Positions 53,442-62,348 of a DNA stretch of 64,000 nucleotides are shown here, in pieces. The notes beneath the pieces are model-generated. The model saw only the letters and a program-made list of their open reading frames with translations. It searched no databases and was not told the DNA's origin. The stretch comes from Phreatobacter oligotrophus (GTDB taxonomy: Bacteria > Pseudomonadota > Alphaproteobacteria > Rhizobiales > Phreatobacteraceae), in assembly GCF_003046185.1 (NCBI RefSeq), contig NZ_PZZL01000004.1, positions 463,129 through 527,128 of the forward strand. The letters are read 5' to 3'. How positions within the stretch are numbered: position 1 is the first letter of the stretch; every line of letters starts with the position of its first letter. Made by a program: the position numbers and the translations under genes.

Positions 53442-54518
53442 CTAGGGCGTTGCCGCAAACCCCGCCTCCAGGGTCGTTCGGGCGGCCCGGCGGGGTGTCC
53501 GCTGCAGCGCCTCCGCCTCCCCGGCGAGGATGGCGAGCAAGGTGCGCTCGGCGGCGGTGAGACGAGGCGCGAGGTCGGCGGAGTGCCGCATTCGCCCGCC
53601 GCGGCGGAACAGCAATCCCGCCTCGTGGGCGGATAGGACCTTCGGATGCACATAGGAGGCGCGGCAGACGGCCGGCGTATTGCCGAGCCGCTGCGCCACG
53701 GCCCGCACGGCGCTCGCCTGCTGGCGGCGACGGTGGCGCTCGTTGTCCGCCGGGGGCGCCAGCGACAGCGCGAGCGTGCACAGGACGCTTCCGCCCCACG
53801 TGCGGAACTCCTTGGCGCTCACCGGCTCGCCCGCGACCTCCCGGAGATAGGCATTCACGTCCTCCGAGGAGATGGTCCGCGGCACGCCATCGGCATCGCG
53901 ATACTGGAAGAGGTGCTGGCCCGGCAGGTCCTGGCAGCGCTTCACCACCTGTCCGACCCGCCTGTCGGCAACAGCGAGGCTCCAGTCCTTGCCGCTCTTG
54001 CCGGTGAAGGTGAAGCGCACCGTCTCGCCCCGCACGCACACGTGGCGGCTGCGCAGGGTGGACAGCCCGAAGCTGCCATTGGTCCGCGCATATGTCTCGT
54101 TGCCGATGCGGATGAGCGTGCGGTCGAGCAAATAGACCACCGTCGCCAGCACCTTCTCGCGGGTCAGGCCGGGACGGTCGAGGTCGCGCAGGATCTGGCG
54201 GCGCAGGCGCGGCAGTACCTTGGCGAAGGCGGTCAGCCGATCGAACTTCTCGGCCTCGCGATGGGCGCGAAAATCCGCGTGGTAGATGTATTGGCGCCGG
54301 CCCTTCTCGTCGCGGCCGACGGCCTGGATGTGGCCGCGCGGATCGGGCGCGATCCACACGTCCCGCCAGGCCGGCGGGATGACCAGAGCTCGGATGCGCT
54401 CCAGCATGGCGGGATCGGTGAGGCGGCGACCCCTGGCGTCCCGATAGGCGAAGCCGCGGCCATGGCGCTGGCGGGAGAAACCCGGCGCAGCCGTGTCGGC
54501 GAAAACAATATGGCTCAT
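53442..54518 (-). CDS. DNA topoisomerase IB (poxvirus/bacterial type)
   Basis: 358 residues from the ATG at 54518. N-domain with GFAYRDARGRRLTDPAMLERIRALVIPPAWRDVWIAPDP..., then the catalytic domain: GNETYARTNGSFGLSTLRSRHVCVRG with the first catalytic Arg/Lys region, RTWGGSVLCTLAL, and the active-site Tyr in CRASYVHPKVL. Relaxes supercoils through a 3'-phosphotyrosine. The frame runs open for 3 kb further upstream, but that part is antisense to ligD and not coding. Divergent from the ligD operon. Confidence 0.93.
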   Translation of the reverse strand: MSHIVFADTAAPGFSRQRHGRGFAYRDARGRRLTDPAMLERIRALVIPPAWRDVWIAPDPRGHIQAVGRDEKGRRQYIYHADFRAHREAEKFDRLTAFAKVLPRLRRQILRDLDRPGLTREKVLATVVYLLDRTLIRIGNETYARTNGSFGLSTLRSRHVCVRGETVRFTFTGKSGKDWSLAVADRRVGQVVKRCQDLPGQHLFQYRDADGVPRTISSEDVNAYLREVAGEPVSAKEFRTWGGSVLCTLALSLAPPADNERHRRRQQASAVRAVAQRLGNTPAVCRASYVHPKVLSAHEAGLLFRRGGRMRHSADLAPRLTAAERTLLAILAGEAEALQRTPRRAARTTLEAGFAATP

Positions 54519-54672
54519 GGAGAAAGGTCCCGCAGCGGGTGTCGCGCCTTGCAGCGGAAAGAACCGGCTGCCGTTGCGGCGGGTTCCGCGGAACGGCCCC
54601 CGTCCCTGTGATGGAACGGCCCGGAGCGGCGCCGCGTTTCTGCTGCGACCAATCCACAGCCGAGGAACGACC

Positions 54673-54891
54673 ATGGACGCACGCGACAGGCTCATCATCG
54701 CTCTCGCCGCCCAGCTCCGCGCCGAGCGGGAGACGCGGCGCACCTTCGCCGACGCGGTGCGCGGCGGGCTCTCCCGCGAGGTGCTGACGGCCATCCTCGA
54801 GGACCCGGTGCCGGCCATCACCCAGATCGACCTTGCGGCGGCGGATGCGGCCGCGGCCGCCTCGCGGCCAACCATCTTCCGCGCCGCCTGA
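54673..54891 (+). CDS. Small protein coupled to ligD, hypothetical
   Basis: 72 residues, mostly helical, Ala-rich: MDARDRLIIALAAQLRAERETRRTFADAVRGG, then LTAILEDPVPAITQIDLAAADAAAAASRPT. No known family recognised. GAGGAAC lies 5 bases before its ATG, and its stop overlaps the ligD start (TGATG), so both are translated together. Possibly a small accessory to NHEJ; only context supports this. Confidence 0.6.
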   Translation: MDARDRLIIALAAQLRAERETRRTFADAVRGGLSREVLTAILEDPVPAITQIDLAAADAAAAASRPTIFRAA

Positions 54892-57395
54892 TGGCGAGGG
54901 CGGGCGCTGCGGGTAAGCTCGCGCCCTACAGGGCGAAGCGCGACTTTGCGAAGACGGCGGAGCCCTCCGGCACCAAGGCGGGCAAGGCACCGAAAACGGC
55001 ACAGGGCGGAGTTTTCGTCGTCCACAAGCACGCCGCCCGCCGCCTCCACTACGACCTGCGGCTGGAGCATGACGGCGTGCTGTGGAGCTGGGCGGTGACG
55101 CGAGGGCCCAGCCTCGACCCCGACGACAAGCGCCTCGCCGTCCATGTCGAGGATCACCCGCTGGATTATGGACACTTCGAGGGGACGATCCCGAAGGGCG
55201 AATATGGTGCCGGTTCCGTCATCGTCTGGGACCGGGGCACGTGGAGACCCGATGGCGATCCCGCCCGCGGCATGGCAAAGGGCCATCTGTCCTTCGCGCT
55301 GGACGGCGCGAAGCTGAAGGGCGCCTGGCACCTCGTGCGCCTCAAACGCAGGCCGGGCGATGCCAAGGACAACTGGCTGCTGATCAAGGTGAAGGACGGC
55401 GAGGCCTCCGACCGCGACATCCTCGCGGAGGAACCAGCCTCGGTCGATAGCGGCCGGACCATCGAGGACATCGAAAAGGGCGTCGTGCCGAAGCGCCCGG
55501 CGGCATCGCCCGCCAAGGCCAGACCCGCAAGATCCGCACGCAAGACGAGGTCGGCCAAGGCAGCCCCACTGGCGTTCATCCCGCCCTGCCTCGCCTCGCT
55601 GCGCGCCGAGCCGCCCGAAGGCGCGGACTGGGTCCACGAGGTGAAGTTCGACGGCTACCGCGTCCAGGCCCTGGTGGAGGGCGGCACCGCCCGCCTCCTG
55701 ACCCGCACCGGGCTCGACTGGACGGCGCGGTTCGGCACCACGCTCGCCAAGGCCGTGGCCGCCCTGCCCTACGACGACGCCATCATCGACGGCGAGATCG
55801 TCGCGCTGGACGCGTCCGGCGTCTCCTCCTTCGCCGCGTTGCAGGAGGCCCTGTCGGAGGGCAAGCGGCAGGATCTCGTGCTCTACGCCTTCGACCTCCT
55901 GCGCCTCGACGGCGAGGACCTCGCCGCAGAGCCGCTGCTCGCCCGCAAGGAGCGGCTCCATCACCTGATCGGTGACAGCACCGGCGGGCCCTTGCGCTAC
56001 AGCGAGCATTTCGAGGCGGCCGGCGACATCATGCTCGCCCATGCCTGCCGCATGGGGCTCGAAGGCGTCATCTCCAAGCGCGCCGACGCGCCCTATCGCA
56101 GCGGGCGCAGCGGCGACTGGCTGAAGGCCAAATGCACCCGCTCGCAGGAATTCGCCATTCTCGGCTACCTGCCCTCGACCGCCCGGCGCGACGGCATCGG
56201 CTCGCTCGTCGTCGGCTTTCGCGAGGGCGGCGAATGGCGTCATGCCGGCCGGGTCGGCACCGGCTACACCGCGGCCATCGCCCGCGACCTCAAGCGCAAG
56301 CTCGATCCGCTGAAGGCCAAGCATGCCCCCTTCACCGGCAAGGCGGCGCGGGACCGGCAGGTGGTCTGGGTCGAGCCGGTGCTCGCCGCCGAGGTGGAGT
56401 ATCGCACCTGGACGGCGGACGGCCTGCTGCGCCAGGCTGCGTTCAAGGGGCTGCGTGAGGACAAGCCTGCCACCGAGATCGTGCGGGAGGTGCCTGTGGC
56501 CAAGGCGGGCAAGCCGAAGGACCGGAGCACCAGGGCGCCCCCCAGCCCCAGGATCGCGCGCTCCAGCCTTTCGCTCTCCAATCCCGACAAGGTGCTCTGG
56601 CCTGATGCAGGCCTCACCAAGGCCGGCCTCCTCGCCCATTACGAGAGCGTCTTCCACCGCATGGCGCCGCTGGTCCTGAACCGGCCGCTGAGCCTCCTGC
56701 GCGCCCCCGACGGCATCGCCCGTCACAGCTTCTTCCAGAAGAACGCCTCGCCCGGCATGGGCGAAGCTGTCCACGTGCTGAAAGCGCGCAAGAGCGAGGG
56801 CCTGCTCTTTGTCGAGGACATCGACGGCATTGCCGCGCTCGTCCAGCTCGGGGTGGTGGAGATCCACACCTGGGGATCGACCATCGACGCCGTCGAGACA
56901 CCCGACCAAGTGATCTTCGACCTGGATCCCGGTGAGGGCGTCGGGCTGGAGGCGGTGCGGCGCGGCGCCCTCGCGGTGCGCGACCATCTCGCCGCAATCG
57001 GCCTGGCGAGCTTCCCGAAACTCTCCGGCGGCAAGGGCTTCCACGTCACCGTGCCGCTGGTGCCGAAGGCCGGATGGGACGAGGTGAAGACCTTCGCCCG
57101 CGACTTCGCCCGCGCCATGGCGGCGACAGAACCCAAGGCCTACACGGCGACGCTCGCCAAGAAGGCGCGGCGCGGCAAGATCTTCATTGACTATCTGCGC
57201 AATGGGCGTGGCGCGACAGCAGTCTGCGCCTACTCGACCAGAGCCCGCACAGGCGCGCCGTTCGCGGCGCCCGTCTCCTGGGCGGATGTCGAGGACGGGA
57301 TCGCCCCCAACGCCTTCACGGTCGGGATGGCATTGCCGGCCACGGACCCCTGGACCGGCTTCAGGGACGCCGCGCAGCCGCTCAAAACCGGCTGA
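54891..57395 (+). CDS. ligD: DNA ligase D, phosphoesterase-ligase-polymerase
   Basis: 834 residues. Domain order: 3'-phosphoesterase (about 35-165; VVHKHAARRLHYDLRLEHDG and HVEDHPLDYGHFEGTIPKGEYG with the metal His/Asp residues), ATP-dependent ligase (about 215-520; adenylated Lys252 in EVKFDGYRV, IDGEIVALD, EGVISKRADAPY, and DWLKAKC), and primase-type polymerase (about 550-834; VLWPDAGLTKAGLLAHYESV, FDLDPGEGVGLEAV with the DxD metal pair near 677, FPKLSGGKGFHVTVPL). Central enzyme of bacterial non-homologous end joining with Ku. Ends one base before the convergent Ku gene. Confidence 0.97.
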   Translation: MARAGAAGKLAPYRAKRDFAKTAEPSGTKAGKAPKTAQGGVFVVHKHAARRLHYDLRLEHDGVLWSWAVTRGPSLDPDDKRLAVHVEDHPLDYGHFEGTIPKGEYGAGSVIVWDRGTWRPDGDPARGMAKGHLSFALDGAKLKGAWHLVRLKRRPGDAKDNWLLIKVKDGEASDRDILAEEPASVDSGRTIEDIEKGVVPKRPAASPAKARPARSARKTRSAKAAPLAFIPPCLASLRAEPPEGADWVHEVKFDGYRVQALVEGGTARLLTRTGLDWTARFGTTLAKAVAALPYDDAIIDGEIVALDASGVSSFAALQEALSEGKRQDLVLYAFDLLRLDGEDLAAEPLLARKERLHHLIGDSTGGPLRYSEHFEAAGDIMLAHACRMGLEGVISKRADAPYRSGRSGDWLKAKCTRSQEFAILGYLPSTARRDGIGSLVVGFREGGEWRHAGRVGTGYTAAIARDLKRKLDPLKAKHAPFTGKAARDRQVVWVEPVLAAEVEYRTWTADGLLRQAAFKGLREDKPATEIVREVPVAKAGKPKDRSTRAPPSPRIARSSLSLSNPDKVLWPDAGLTKAGLLAHYESVFHRMAPLVLNRPLSLLRAPDGIARHSFFQKNASPGMGEAVHVLKARKSEGLLFVEDIDGIAALVQLGVVEIHTWGSTIDAVETPDQVIFDLDPGEGVGLEAVRRGALAVRDHLAAIGLASFPKLSGGKGFHVTVPLVPKAGWDEVKTFARDFARAMAATEPKAYTATLAKKARRGKIFIDYLRNGRGATAVCAYSTRARTGAPFAAPVSWADVEDGIAPNAFTVGMALPATDPWTGFRDAAQPLKTG

Positions 57396-57396
57396 G

Positions 57397-58350
57397 CTAG
57401 CTCTTCTTGCCCTTGGCCGGCGACCTCGCCTTGGCACCGCCTCTCGTCTTGGCCCCGCCTTTCGCCTTGGACCGTGCGCGGGGCTTGGGCGTGTCCGTGG
57501 CGCGGGCTGTCCTGGCCCCTCCCCTTGCCGAGGGCCCCTCATCCGGCGATCCCGACTTCGACGATCCGCCGGAGGAGCCGAGGCTCTTCCTCAAGGCGGC
57601 GAAGAGATCGACGACGTTGTCGCCGCCCTTCTCCTCGGCCGCAGCGCTCTTCTTCGTCCGCCGCGCCTTCTTGGAGGCGATGAGCTTGAGAAGCTCGTTC
57701 TGCACCGGGTCCTGGACGAGCTTAGGGCTCCATTTGCGCGTCCGGTCGTCGATCATGGCCCTGGCATGGGCAAGCACCTTCGCGGCGGGCTTCACAGCCG
57801 CGATCCCCTCGAAATAGGCGTCCTTGCCGCGCACCTCGTCGCCATAGCGCAGCGTCCAGACGATGATGCCCTTGCCCCGCGGCTCCAGCATCACCGCGCG
57901 CTCGCGGCGATAGAGCACGAGGCGCGAGATGCCGACGACCTTCGAGGCGGCCATGGCCTCGCGGATGACCACGAAAGCCTCCTCTCCCACCGTATCGTTC
58001 GGCACGAGGAAATGCGGCTTGTCGAGATAGATCCAGGGGATGGTCCGCCGCGGCACGAAACGGTCGATGTCGATGGTGCGGGTGGTGTCGAGTGCGACAT
58101 CGTCCAGCTCCTCGTCCTCGAGGATCACGACCTTGTCTTCGCCCTGGGCATAGCCCCGCGCCTGATCGTCATCCGCCACGGGCTTGCCGGTCTCGGCATC
58201 GACATAGCGGCTCTCGACGCGGTTGCCGGTCGCCCGGTTGACGGTGTGGAAGCGCAACTTCTCGCTCGCCGTCGTCGCCGGGCTCATCGCCACCGGGCAA
58301 GTGACGAGCGACAGCTTCAGATAGCCCTTCCAGAACGACCTGTCGGCCAT
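57397..58350 (-). CDS. ku: Ku domain protein, first copy
   Basis: 317 residues from MADRSFWKGYLKLSLVTCPVAM at 58350, GGAGG upstream. Ku core (1-250): SEKLRFHTVNRATGNRVESRYVDAETGKPV, GYAQGEDKVVILEDEELDDVAL, YLDKPHFLVPND, and the dimer/ring segment with MIDDRTRKWSPKLVQDPVQNELLKLI. The last 65 residues are a Gly/Lys/Arg/Ala-rich tail (KAKGGAKTRGGAKAR), longer than in the minimal Ku, probably a DNA-binding extension. Convergent with ligD, divergent from the second Ku gene. Confidence 0.95.
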   Translation of the reverse strand: MADRSFWKGYLKLSLVTCPVAMSPATTASEKLRFHTVNRATGNRVESRYVDAETGKPVADDDQARGYAQGEDKVVILEDEELDDVALDTTRTIDIDRFVPRRTIPWIYLDKPHFLVPNDTVGEEAFVVIREAMAASKVVGISRLVLYRRERAVMLEPRGKGIIVWTLRYGDEVRGKDAYFEGIAAVKPAAKVLAHARAMIDDRTRKWSPKLVQDPVQNELLKLIASKKARRTKKSAAAEEKGGDNVVDLFAALRKSLGSSGGSSKSGSPDEGPSARGGARTARATDTPKPRARSKAKGGAKTRGGAKARSPAKGKKS

Positions 58351-58450
58351 GGCGCCCTCCTCCAAACCCTCGCCATCAATGCGGGGCGCGACACCAGGGT
58401 TCCGGAACAGCGCGGCATGCCCTGCGTTCCCCGGCTTTGGAGGACTGGCG

Positions 58451-59299
58451 ATGGCGGGCGCGCGGGCGAACTGGAAGGGCTTCCTGACCATCGGCGAGAT
58501 CGCCTGTCCCGTGGCGCTCTATACGGCCGCCTCGACCAGCGAGCGCATCGCCTTTCACATGATCAACCGGAAAACCGGCAACCGCGTCCATCGCATCTTT
58601 GTCGATCCCCAGACGGGAAAGGAGGTGGACCGGGCCGACCAGGTGAAGGGCTATGCGCTCGACGACAGCCGCTTCGTGATGCTGGAGCCGGACGAGATCG
58701 CCAAGGCGGTCCCGGACAGCGACAAGCGGCTGGCCGTGGACGGCTTCATCCCCTGCGACCAGGTCGACACGCTCTATTTCGACCGGCCCTACTACCTCAC
58801 CCCCGCCGACAAGGGCGGCCTCGAGGCCTTTTCGGTGATCCGCGATGCCATGCAGGCCGCCTCCGTCGCGGCGCTCGCCCGCGCCGTGCTGTTCCGCCGG
58901 GTGCGATCGCTGCTGATCCGGCCGGACGCGCGGGGCCTCATCGCCCACACGCTGAACTACGACTACGAGGTGCGCGCCGCGGGCGAGGCCTTCGAGGACC
59001 TGCCCGACATCCGGATCCAGAAGAACATGCTGGAGCTCGCGAGGCACATCGTCGAGACCAAGAAGGGCGAATTCGACCCCGCTGGCTTCGACGATCGCTA
59101 CGAGGCGGCCGTGGCGGACCTCGTCCGGGCGAAGCTTGCCGGCAAGCCGCTGAAGCGCGCGGCGAAGAAGGCTCCTGCCCCCGTCATCGATCTCATGGCG
59201 GCACTGCGGGAAAGCGCCGGGCTCGTGGCGGGAACGGGCACCGCCGGGCCGAAGCGCAAGACTGCGCCGCGCAAGTCCGGCACGAAACGGGCGGCCTGA
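58451..59299 (+). CDS. ku: Ku domain protein, second copy
   Basis: 282 residues from the ATG at 58451 with GGAGGACT upstream. Ku core starting ANWKGFLTIGEIACPVALYTAASTSERIAFHMINRKTGNRVHRIFVDPQTGKEV; EPDEIAKAVPDSDKRLAVDGFIP; RVRSLLIRPDARGLIAHTLNYDYEV; and a basic Lys/Arg/Ala C-tail. Shares the scaffold with the first copy but differs clearly in sequence. Opposite orientation, 100 bases from the first Ku start, suggesting separate promoters. Two different Kus may form a heterodimer with LigD. Confidence 0.95.
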   Translation: MAGARANWKGFLTIGEIACPVALYTAASTSERIAFHMINRKTGNRVHRIFVDPQTGKEVDRADQVKGYALDDSRFVMLEPDEIAKAVPDSDKRLAVDGFIPCDQVDTLYFDRPYYLTPADKGGLEAFSVIRDAMQAASVAALARAVLFRRVRSLLIRPDARGLIAHTLNYDYEVRAAGEAFEDLPDIRIQKNMLELARHIVETKKGEFDPAGFDDRYEAAVADLVRAKLAGKPLKRAAKKAPAPVIDLMAALRESAGLVAGTGTAGPKRKTAPRKSGTKRAA

Positions 59300-59360
59300 C
59301 AGATAGGAACGGGGCTTCCGGCCCCGGGTTCTTCAGGTCCTTTCACACGGAGGACCATCC

Positions 59361-59744
59361 ATGAAGATCCCGCTCGTTCTGGCGGCCCTGACGCTCGGTG
59401 CCGCATCGGCGCTGGCCCAGACCACCCCGGCCCAGACCCCTGCGCAGACTGCACCCGCTCCGACCGCGCCCGCGCAGAACGCCCCCTCCGCCACCAATCC
59501 GGCAAACCGCAACGGCCAGACCGGCAATGCCGAGACCCGCCGCGCGGTGAATTCCGCGGCGCTGGAGAACGGCGCCAACAGCTTCACCGAGGGCCAGGCG
59601 ACCGAACGGCTGCGCGAGGCAGGCATCTCCAACGTCACCGGCCTCACCAAGGACGACAACGGCATCTGGCGTGGCCGTGGCCAGTGGCAGGGCCGATCGG
59701 TGGAGGTCGGTCTCGACTTCCGCGGCAACATCCAGGCGCGCTGA
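59361..59744 (+). CDS. Secreted small protein with Pro/Thr/Ala-rich linker
   Basis: 127 residues. Signal peptide (IPLVLAALTLGAASALAQ) then an unstructured TPAQTPAQTAPAPTAPAQ stretch and a compact C-terminal part AENGANSFTEGQATERLREAGIS, NVTGLTKDDNGIWRGRGQWQGRSVEVGLDFRGNI. The end resembles the YpeB/PepSY-like small domain found in many secreted proteins of the order. Start is the ATG right after ACGGAGGACC. Function unknown. Confidence 0.8.
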   Translation: MKIPLVLAALTLGAASALAQTTPAQTPAQTAPAPTAPAQNAPSATNPANRNGQTGNAETRRAVNSAALENGANSFTEGQATERLREAGISNVTGLTKDDNGIWRGRGQWQGRSVEVGLDFRGNIQAR

Positions 59745-59758
59745 AGGAGCTGATCGCC

Positions 59759-60304
59759 ATGACCCATTCCGTCACCGCCATTTTCGACACCTATGAGGCG
59801 GCCTCCCGTGCCGTCGAACGCGTCCGCCGCGAAGGCATCCAGGATCGCGACATCTCCGTCATGTCCAACGACACCACCGCCGACCGCTCGCGCTACGGCG
59901 ACTATGCCCACGAGAGCGAAGGCGCCAGCGGCGCCGCCACCGGCGCCGGCATGGGCGCGATCGCCGGCGGCGCAGCCGGCCTTCTCGCCGGCGCGGGCCT
60001 TCTCGCCATTCCGGGCCTTGGCCCGGTGGTCGCGGCCGGCTGGCTGGCTGCGACGCTGGTCGGCGCTGGCGCCGGCACGGCGGCAGGCGGCCTGGTCGGC
60101 GCCCTGGTCGGGGCCGGCCTGCCCGAGGACGAGGCCCATGGCTATGCCGAGGGCCTGCGCCGCGGCGGCACGGTCGTGACCGTCCGTGTCGAGGACCGCG
60201 ATGCCGCCAATGTCCGCCGGGCGCTCAACGAGGGCTCCTACGACGTTGCCGCCCGGTCCCAGGCCTGGCGCAACGAAGGCTGGGAAGGCCGCACCTCGTT
60301 CTGA
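59759..60304 (+). CDS. General stress protein 17M-like Gly-rich protein
   Basis: 181 residues, start preceded by GAAGGAG. N-terminal GSP17M-like domain MTHSVTAIFDTYEAASRAVERVRREGIQDRDISVMSND (small alpha/beta), a Gly/Ala-rich hydrophobic hairpin from about 60 to 120 (GAGMGAIAGGAAGLLAGAG, AATLVGAGAGTAAGG), and a matching C-terminal strand region TVVTVRVEDRDAANVRRALNE. Resembles stress-induced YflT/GsiB-neighbour families. Follows the secreted protein gene after 14 bases on the same strand, so likely co-transcribed. Confidence 0.82.
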   Translation: MTHSVTAIFDTYEAASRAVERVRREGIQDRDISVMSNDTTADRSRYGDYAHESEGASGAATGAGMGAIAGGAAGLLAGAGLLAIPGLGPVVAAGWLAATLVGAGAGTAAGGLVGALVGAGLPEDEAHGYAEGLRRGGTVVTVRVEDRDAANVRRALNEGSYDVAARSQAWRNEGWEGRTSF

Positions 60305-60323
60305 CGCTTGAACCATGCATGGC

Positions 60324-60355
60324 GCCCGCCGGACGGCTCACGCCCTCCGGCGGGC
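60324..60355. terminator. Bidirectional hairpin between stress protein and Crp-type regulator genes
   Basis: GCCCGCCGGA (60324-60333) and TCCGGCGGGC (60346-60355) form a 10-bp perfect stem with a 12-base loop, 19 bases after the stress protein stop and 32 bases before the convergent regulator stop. On the plus strand CTTGTC follows. Good intrinsic-terminator geometry, weak T-tract. Confidence 0.6.
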
Positions 60356-60387
60356 CTTGTCGTTGGGGAGAGAGGGTGTCCGAGACG

Positions 60388-61140
60388 TCAGCTGGTCGGC
60401 TCGAAGGAGGCGGAGGCGAACAGCTCCGCGTCGAATTCGGCGAAGCGCATGAGCGCCGGCAGGTCGGGCAGCACCATCTGGCCCTTTTGCCAGCTGATCA
60501 GCCGCAGCGCCCGCAATCCCTGCACCGCCCGGTTGGCGTGGACGGCGGAGATGCCGAGGATGTCGGCCAGTTCGTACTGGACGATGGGGAAATCGAAACC
60601 CTTGTCGTCGGCAAGCCCGACCGCCCGCAGCCGCACCGTCAGTTCGCAGATGAGATGGGCGAGGCGCCGCGAGGCCGATCGGCGCCCCATCGACACGATC
60701 CAGGCCCGCTGCAACAGGCCTTCCATCGCCAGCGTGTACCAGATGTGCCGGTTGACCACGGCGAAGCGCTCGGCGGCATCGGCGAGCGCGGCATGGGGGA
60801 TATAGGCGACACGGCAATAGGTGAGCGCGACGATGTCCTGGTCGGGGCGCGGCAGCGCCATGCCATAGACATCCATGATGTCGCCCGGCACGCGCACGCT
60901 GGTATATTGCCGCCCGGCATGGGTGAACTGCGAGCCGGCGGCGAAGCCCTCCACCAGAAGGGCGCAATGGCTGGGATGATCCTGCTGTTCGATGATCGGC
61001 TTGCCGCGCTCGAACCTGCGCGTCGCCGAGGGCAGCGCCAGAATGGCGCGCTGCGCCGCCTCGCTCAGCGGCCCGTTGCGCGCGATCGCGGTCAGCAGGA
61101 TGTCATCCCGCTTGGCTTCGATGTGTTTCCTCGTCTCCAC
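60388..61140 (-). CDS. Crp/Fnr family transcriptional regulator
   Basis: 250 residues from a GTG at 61140 (METRKHIEAKRDDIL). N-terminal cNMP-type beta-roll (residues ~20-125) that lacks FNR iron-sulfur Cys and the cAMP signature, e.g. HPSHCALLVEGFAAGSQFT, VRVPGDIMDVYGMALPRPDQDIV. Helix-turn-helix ELADILGISAVHANRAVQGLRALRLI near 185-210. The ligand is unlikely to be cAMP; this subgroup often senses stress or redox. Divergent from the glycosylase gene. Confidence 0.88.
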   Translation of the reverse strand: METRKHIEAKRDDILLTAIARNGPLSEAAQRAILALPSATRRFERGKPIIEQQDHPSHCALLVEGFAAGSQFTHAGRQYTSVRVPGDIMDVYGMALPRPDQDIVALTYCRVAYIPHAALADAAERFAVVNRHIWYTLAMEGLLQRAWIVSMGRRSASRRLAHLICELTVRLRAVGLADDKGFDFPIVQYELADILGISAVHANRAVQGLRALRLISWQKGQMVLPDLPALMRFAEFDAELFASASFEPTS

Positions 61141-61244
61141 GGTGTTGCGCCCCGCAACCGGTTCTTGGGTGCCCCTCCAACGTCGCGGCCATGTCGCAGT
61201 TCCCGCCTGTCCTTGCGGAACGCTCGGGCCGAGGGGGCGGCATC

Positions 61245-61811
61245 ATGACGGTACTGGCGGAAGGCGACCTGATGGGGGACGCAGTGGCCGTGGCGGCGCG
61301 GCTCATCGGGGCTTTGTTCAGCCTCGACGGCGTCGGCGGCATCATCGTCGAGACCGAAGCCTATTGTCGGGACGATCCGGCATCCCACAGCTTCCGCGGA
61401 CCGGGCAGGTCCAACGCGACCATGTTCGGCCCGGCCGGCGCCATCTACGTCTACCGCTCCTACGGCCTGCACTGGTGCGCCAACATCGTGACGGAGCCGG
61501 GCGCCGCGGTGCTCATCCGCGCCCTGGAGCCGACGATGGGTATGACCGTCATGGCGGAGCGGCGACGCACCGGTGAGCCTCGCCTTCTGTGTTCCGGCCC
61601 CGGTCGCCTCACCGAGGCTCTCGGCATCACCGGTGCGCATGACGGCGCGAGCATCCTCGCCCCTCCGTTCCGGCTCGACCTCCCGCAGGCGCGCGCGACG
61701 ATCCAGACCGGACCGCGCATCGGCATCAGCCGCGCCGTCGATCGGCCCTGGCGCTTCGGCCTTGCCGGAAGCCGCTTCCTCAGCCGCCCCTTTCCCCGTG
61801 AAAGGAACTGA
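61245..61811 (+). CDS. 3-methyladenine DNA glycosylase (MPG/AAG family)
   Basis: 188 residues from the ATG at 61245, preferred because GAGGGGG precedes it; an in-frame ATG at 61191 would add 18 residues. Eukaryotic-type MPG fold: IIVETEAYCRDDPASHSFRGPG (base-flipping Tyr, catalytic Glu region), YVYRSYGLHWCANIVTEPGAAVLIRALEP, CSGPGRLTEALGI. Removes alkylated or deaminated purines in base excision repair. Its place beside the NHEJ genes, divergent from a Crp-type regulator, suggests a damage-related cluster. Confidence 0.9.
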   Translation: MTVLAEGDLMGDAVAVAARLIGALFSLDGVGGIIVETEAYCRDDPASHSFRGPGRSNATMFGPAGAIYVYRSYGLHWCANIVTEPGAAVLIRALEPTMGMTVMAERRRTGEPRLLCSGPGRLTEALGITGAHDGASILAPPFRLDLPQARATIQTGPRIGISRAVDRPWRFGLAGSRFLSRPFPRERN

Positions 61812-62057
61812 AGGCCGGCGCCGGGATTGTCGGGCTGTGGGGTGGCGGCAGCCGGACATCCGCGCGCGGCGCCAAAATGCGCGAATCAGATGACGCCATG
61901 AACTCGCAGGGTCAACAGTACCGATGGCCCGGCATCGCTACGCTTTGGAGCGTGATAAAGGTCCACGCCCCATGCATTCGTGGCTCATGCGTCCAAAATA
62001 ATTTCGCCTTCTAACTCTTGTTATTGTGGACGACGTCGGACCTGCGACGGTCGCGCC

Positions 62058-62348
62058 ATGACCCGTACAACAACACGACATGATTGGCTTGGTACGTTGC
62101 TGGTCGGACGAGATCCCGCACCCAAGCTGCAAGTCGGCGAGTGGGTTCAGGTTCGGTCGGGCGGAAAGCCGATGCGGCTGATGCGGATCGAGGAGAACGG
62201 CGATGCCGTCTGCCAGCTCGGCGAGCGAATCTTCACGATCCCAGAGCCGCTCTTGCGCCCCTTGGGGGAAAAGCCCCTGCGGCGCGGGCGCAAGCCCGGC
62301 GTCAGCCCGCAGAAGCGCAGCAACGACGCGCCATCCGACCGGGACTGA
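62058..62348 (+). CDS. DUF2158-like small protein
   Basis: 96 residues. The central segment PKLQVGEWVQVRSGGKPMRLMRIEENGDAVCQLGERIFTIPEPLLRPL has the beta-rich VxVRSGGxxM...vxxxxxxxxCQ...F...I layout of DUF2158/YodC proteins; basic tail. The start ATG at 62058 lacks a good ribosome-binding site and the surrounding DNA is less GC-rich than the rest, so this may be recently acquired. Function unknown. Confidence 0.55.
   Translation: MTRTTTRHDWLGTLLVGRDPAPKLQVGEWVQVRSGGKPMRLMRIEENGDAVCQLGERIFTIPEPLLRPLGEKPLRRGRKPGVSPQKRSNDAPSDRD

Noticed and set aside
53442..57542. A 1366-codon minus-strand open frame
   Set aside because: Only the last 358 codons encode topoisomerase IB; the rest is antisense to ligD and reads as Arg/Gly/Ala-rich non-protein. 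A consequence of high GC with few stop codons.
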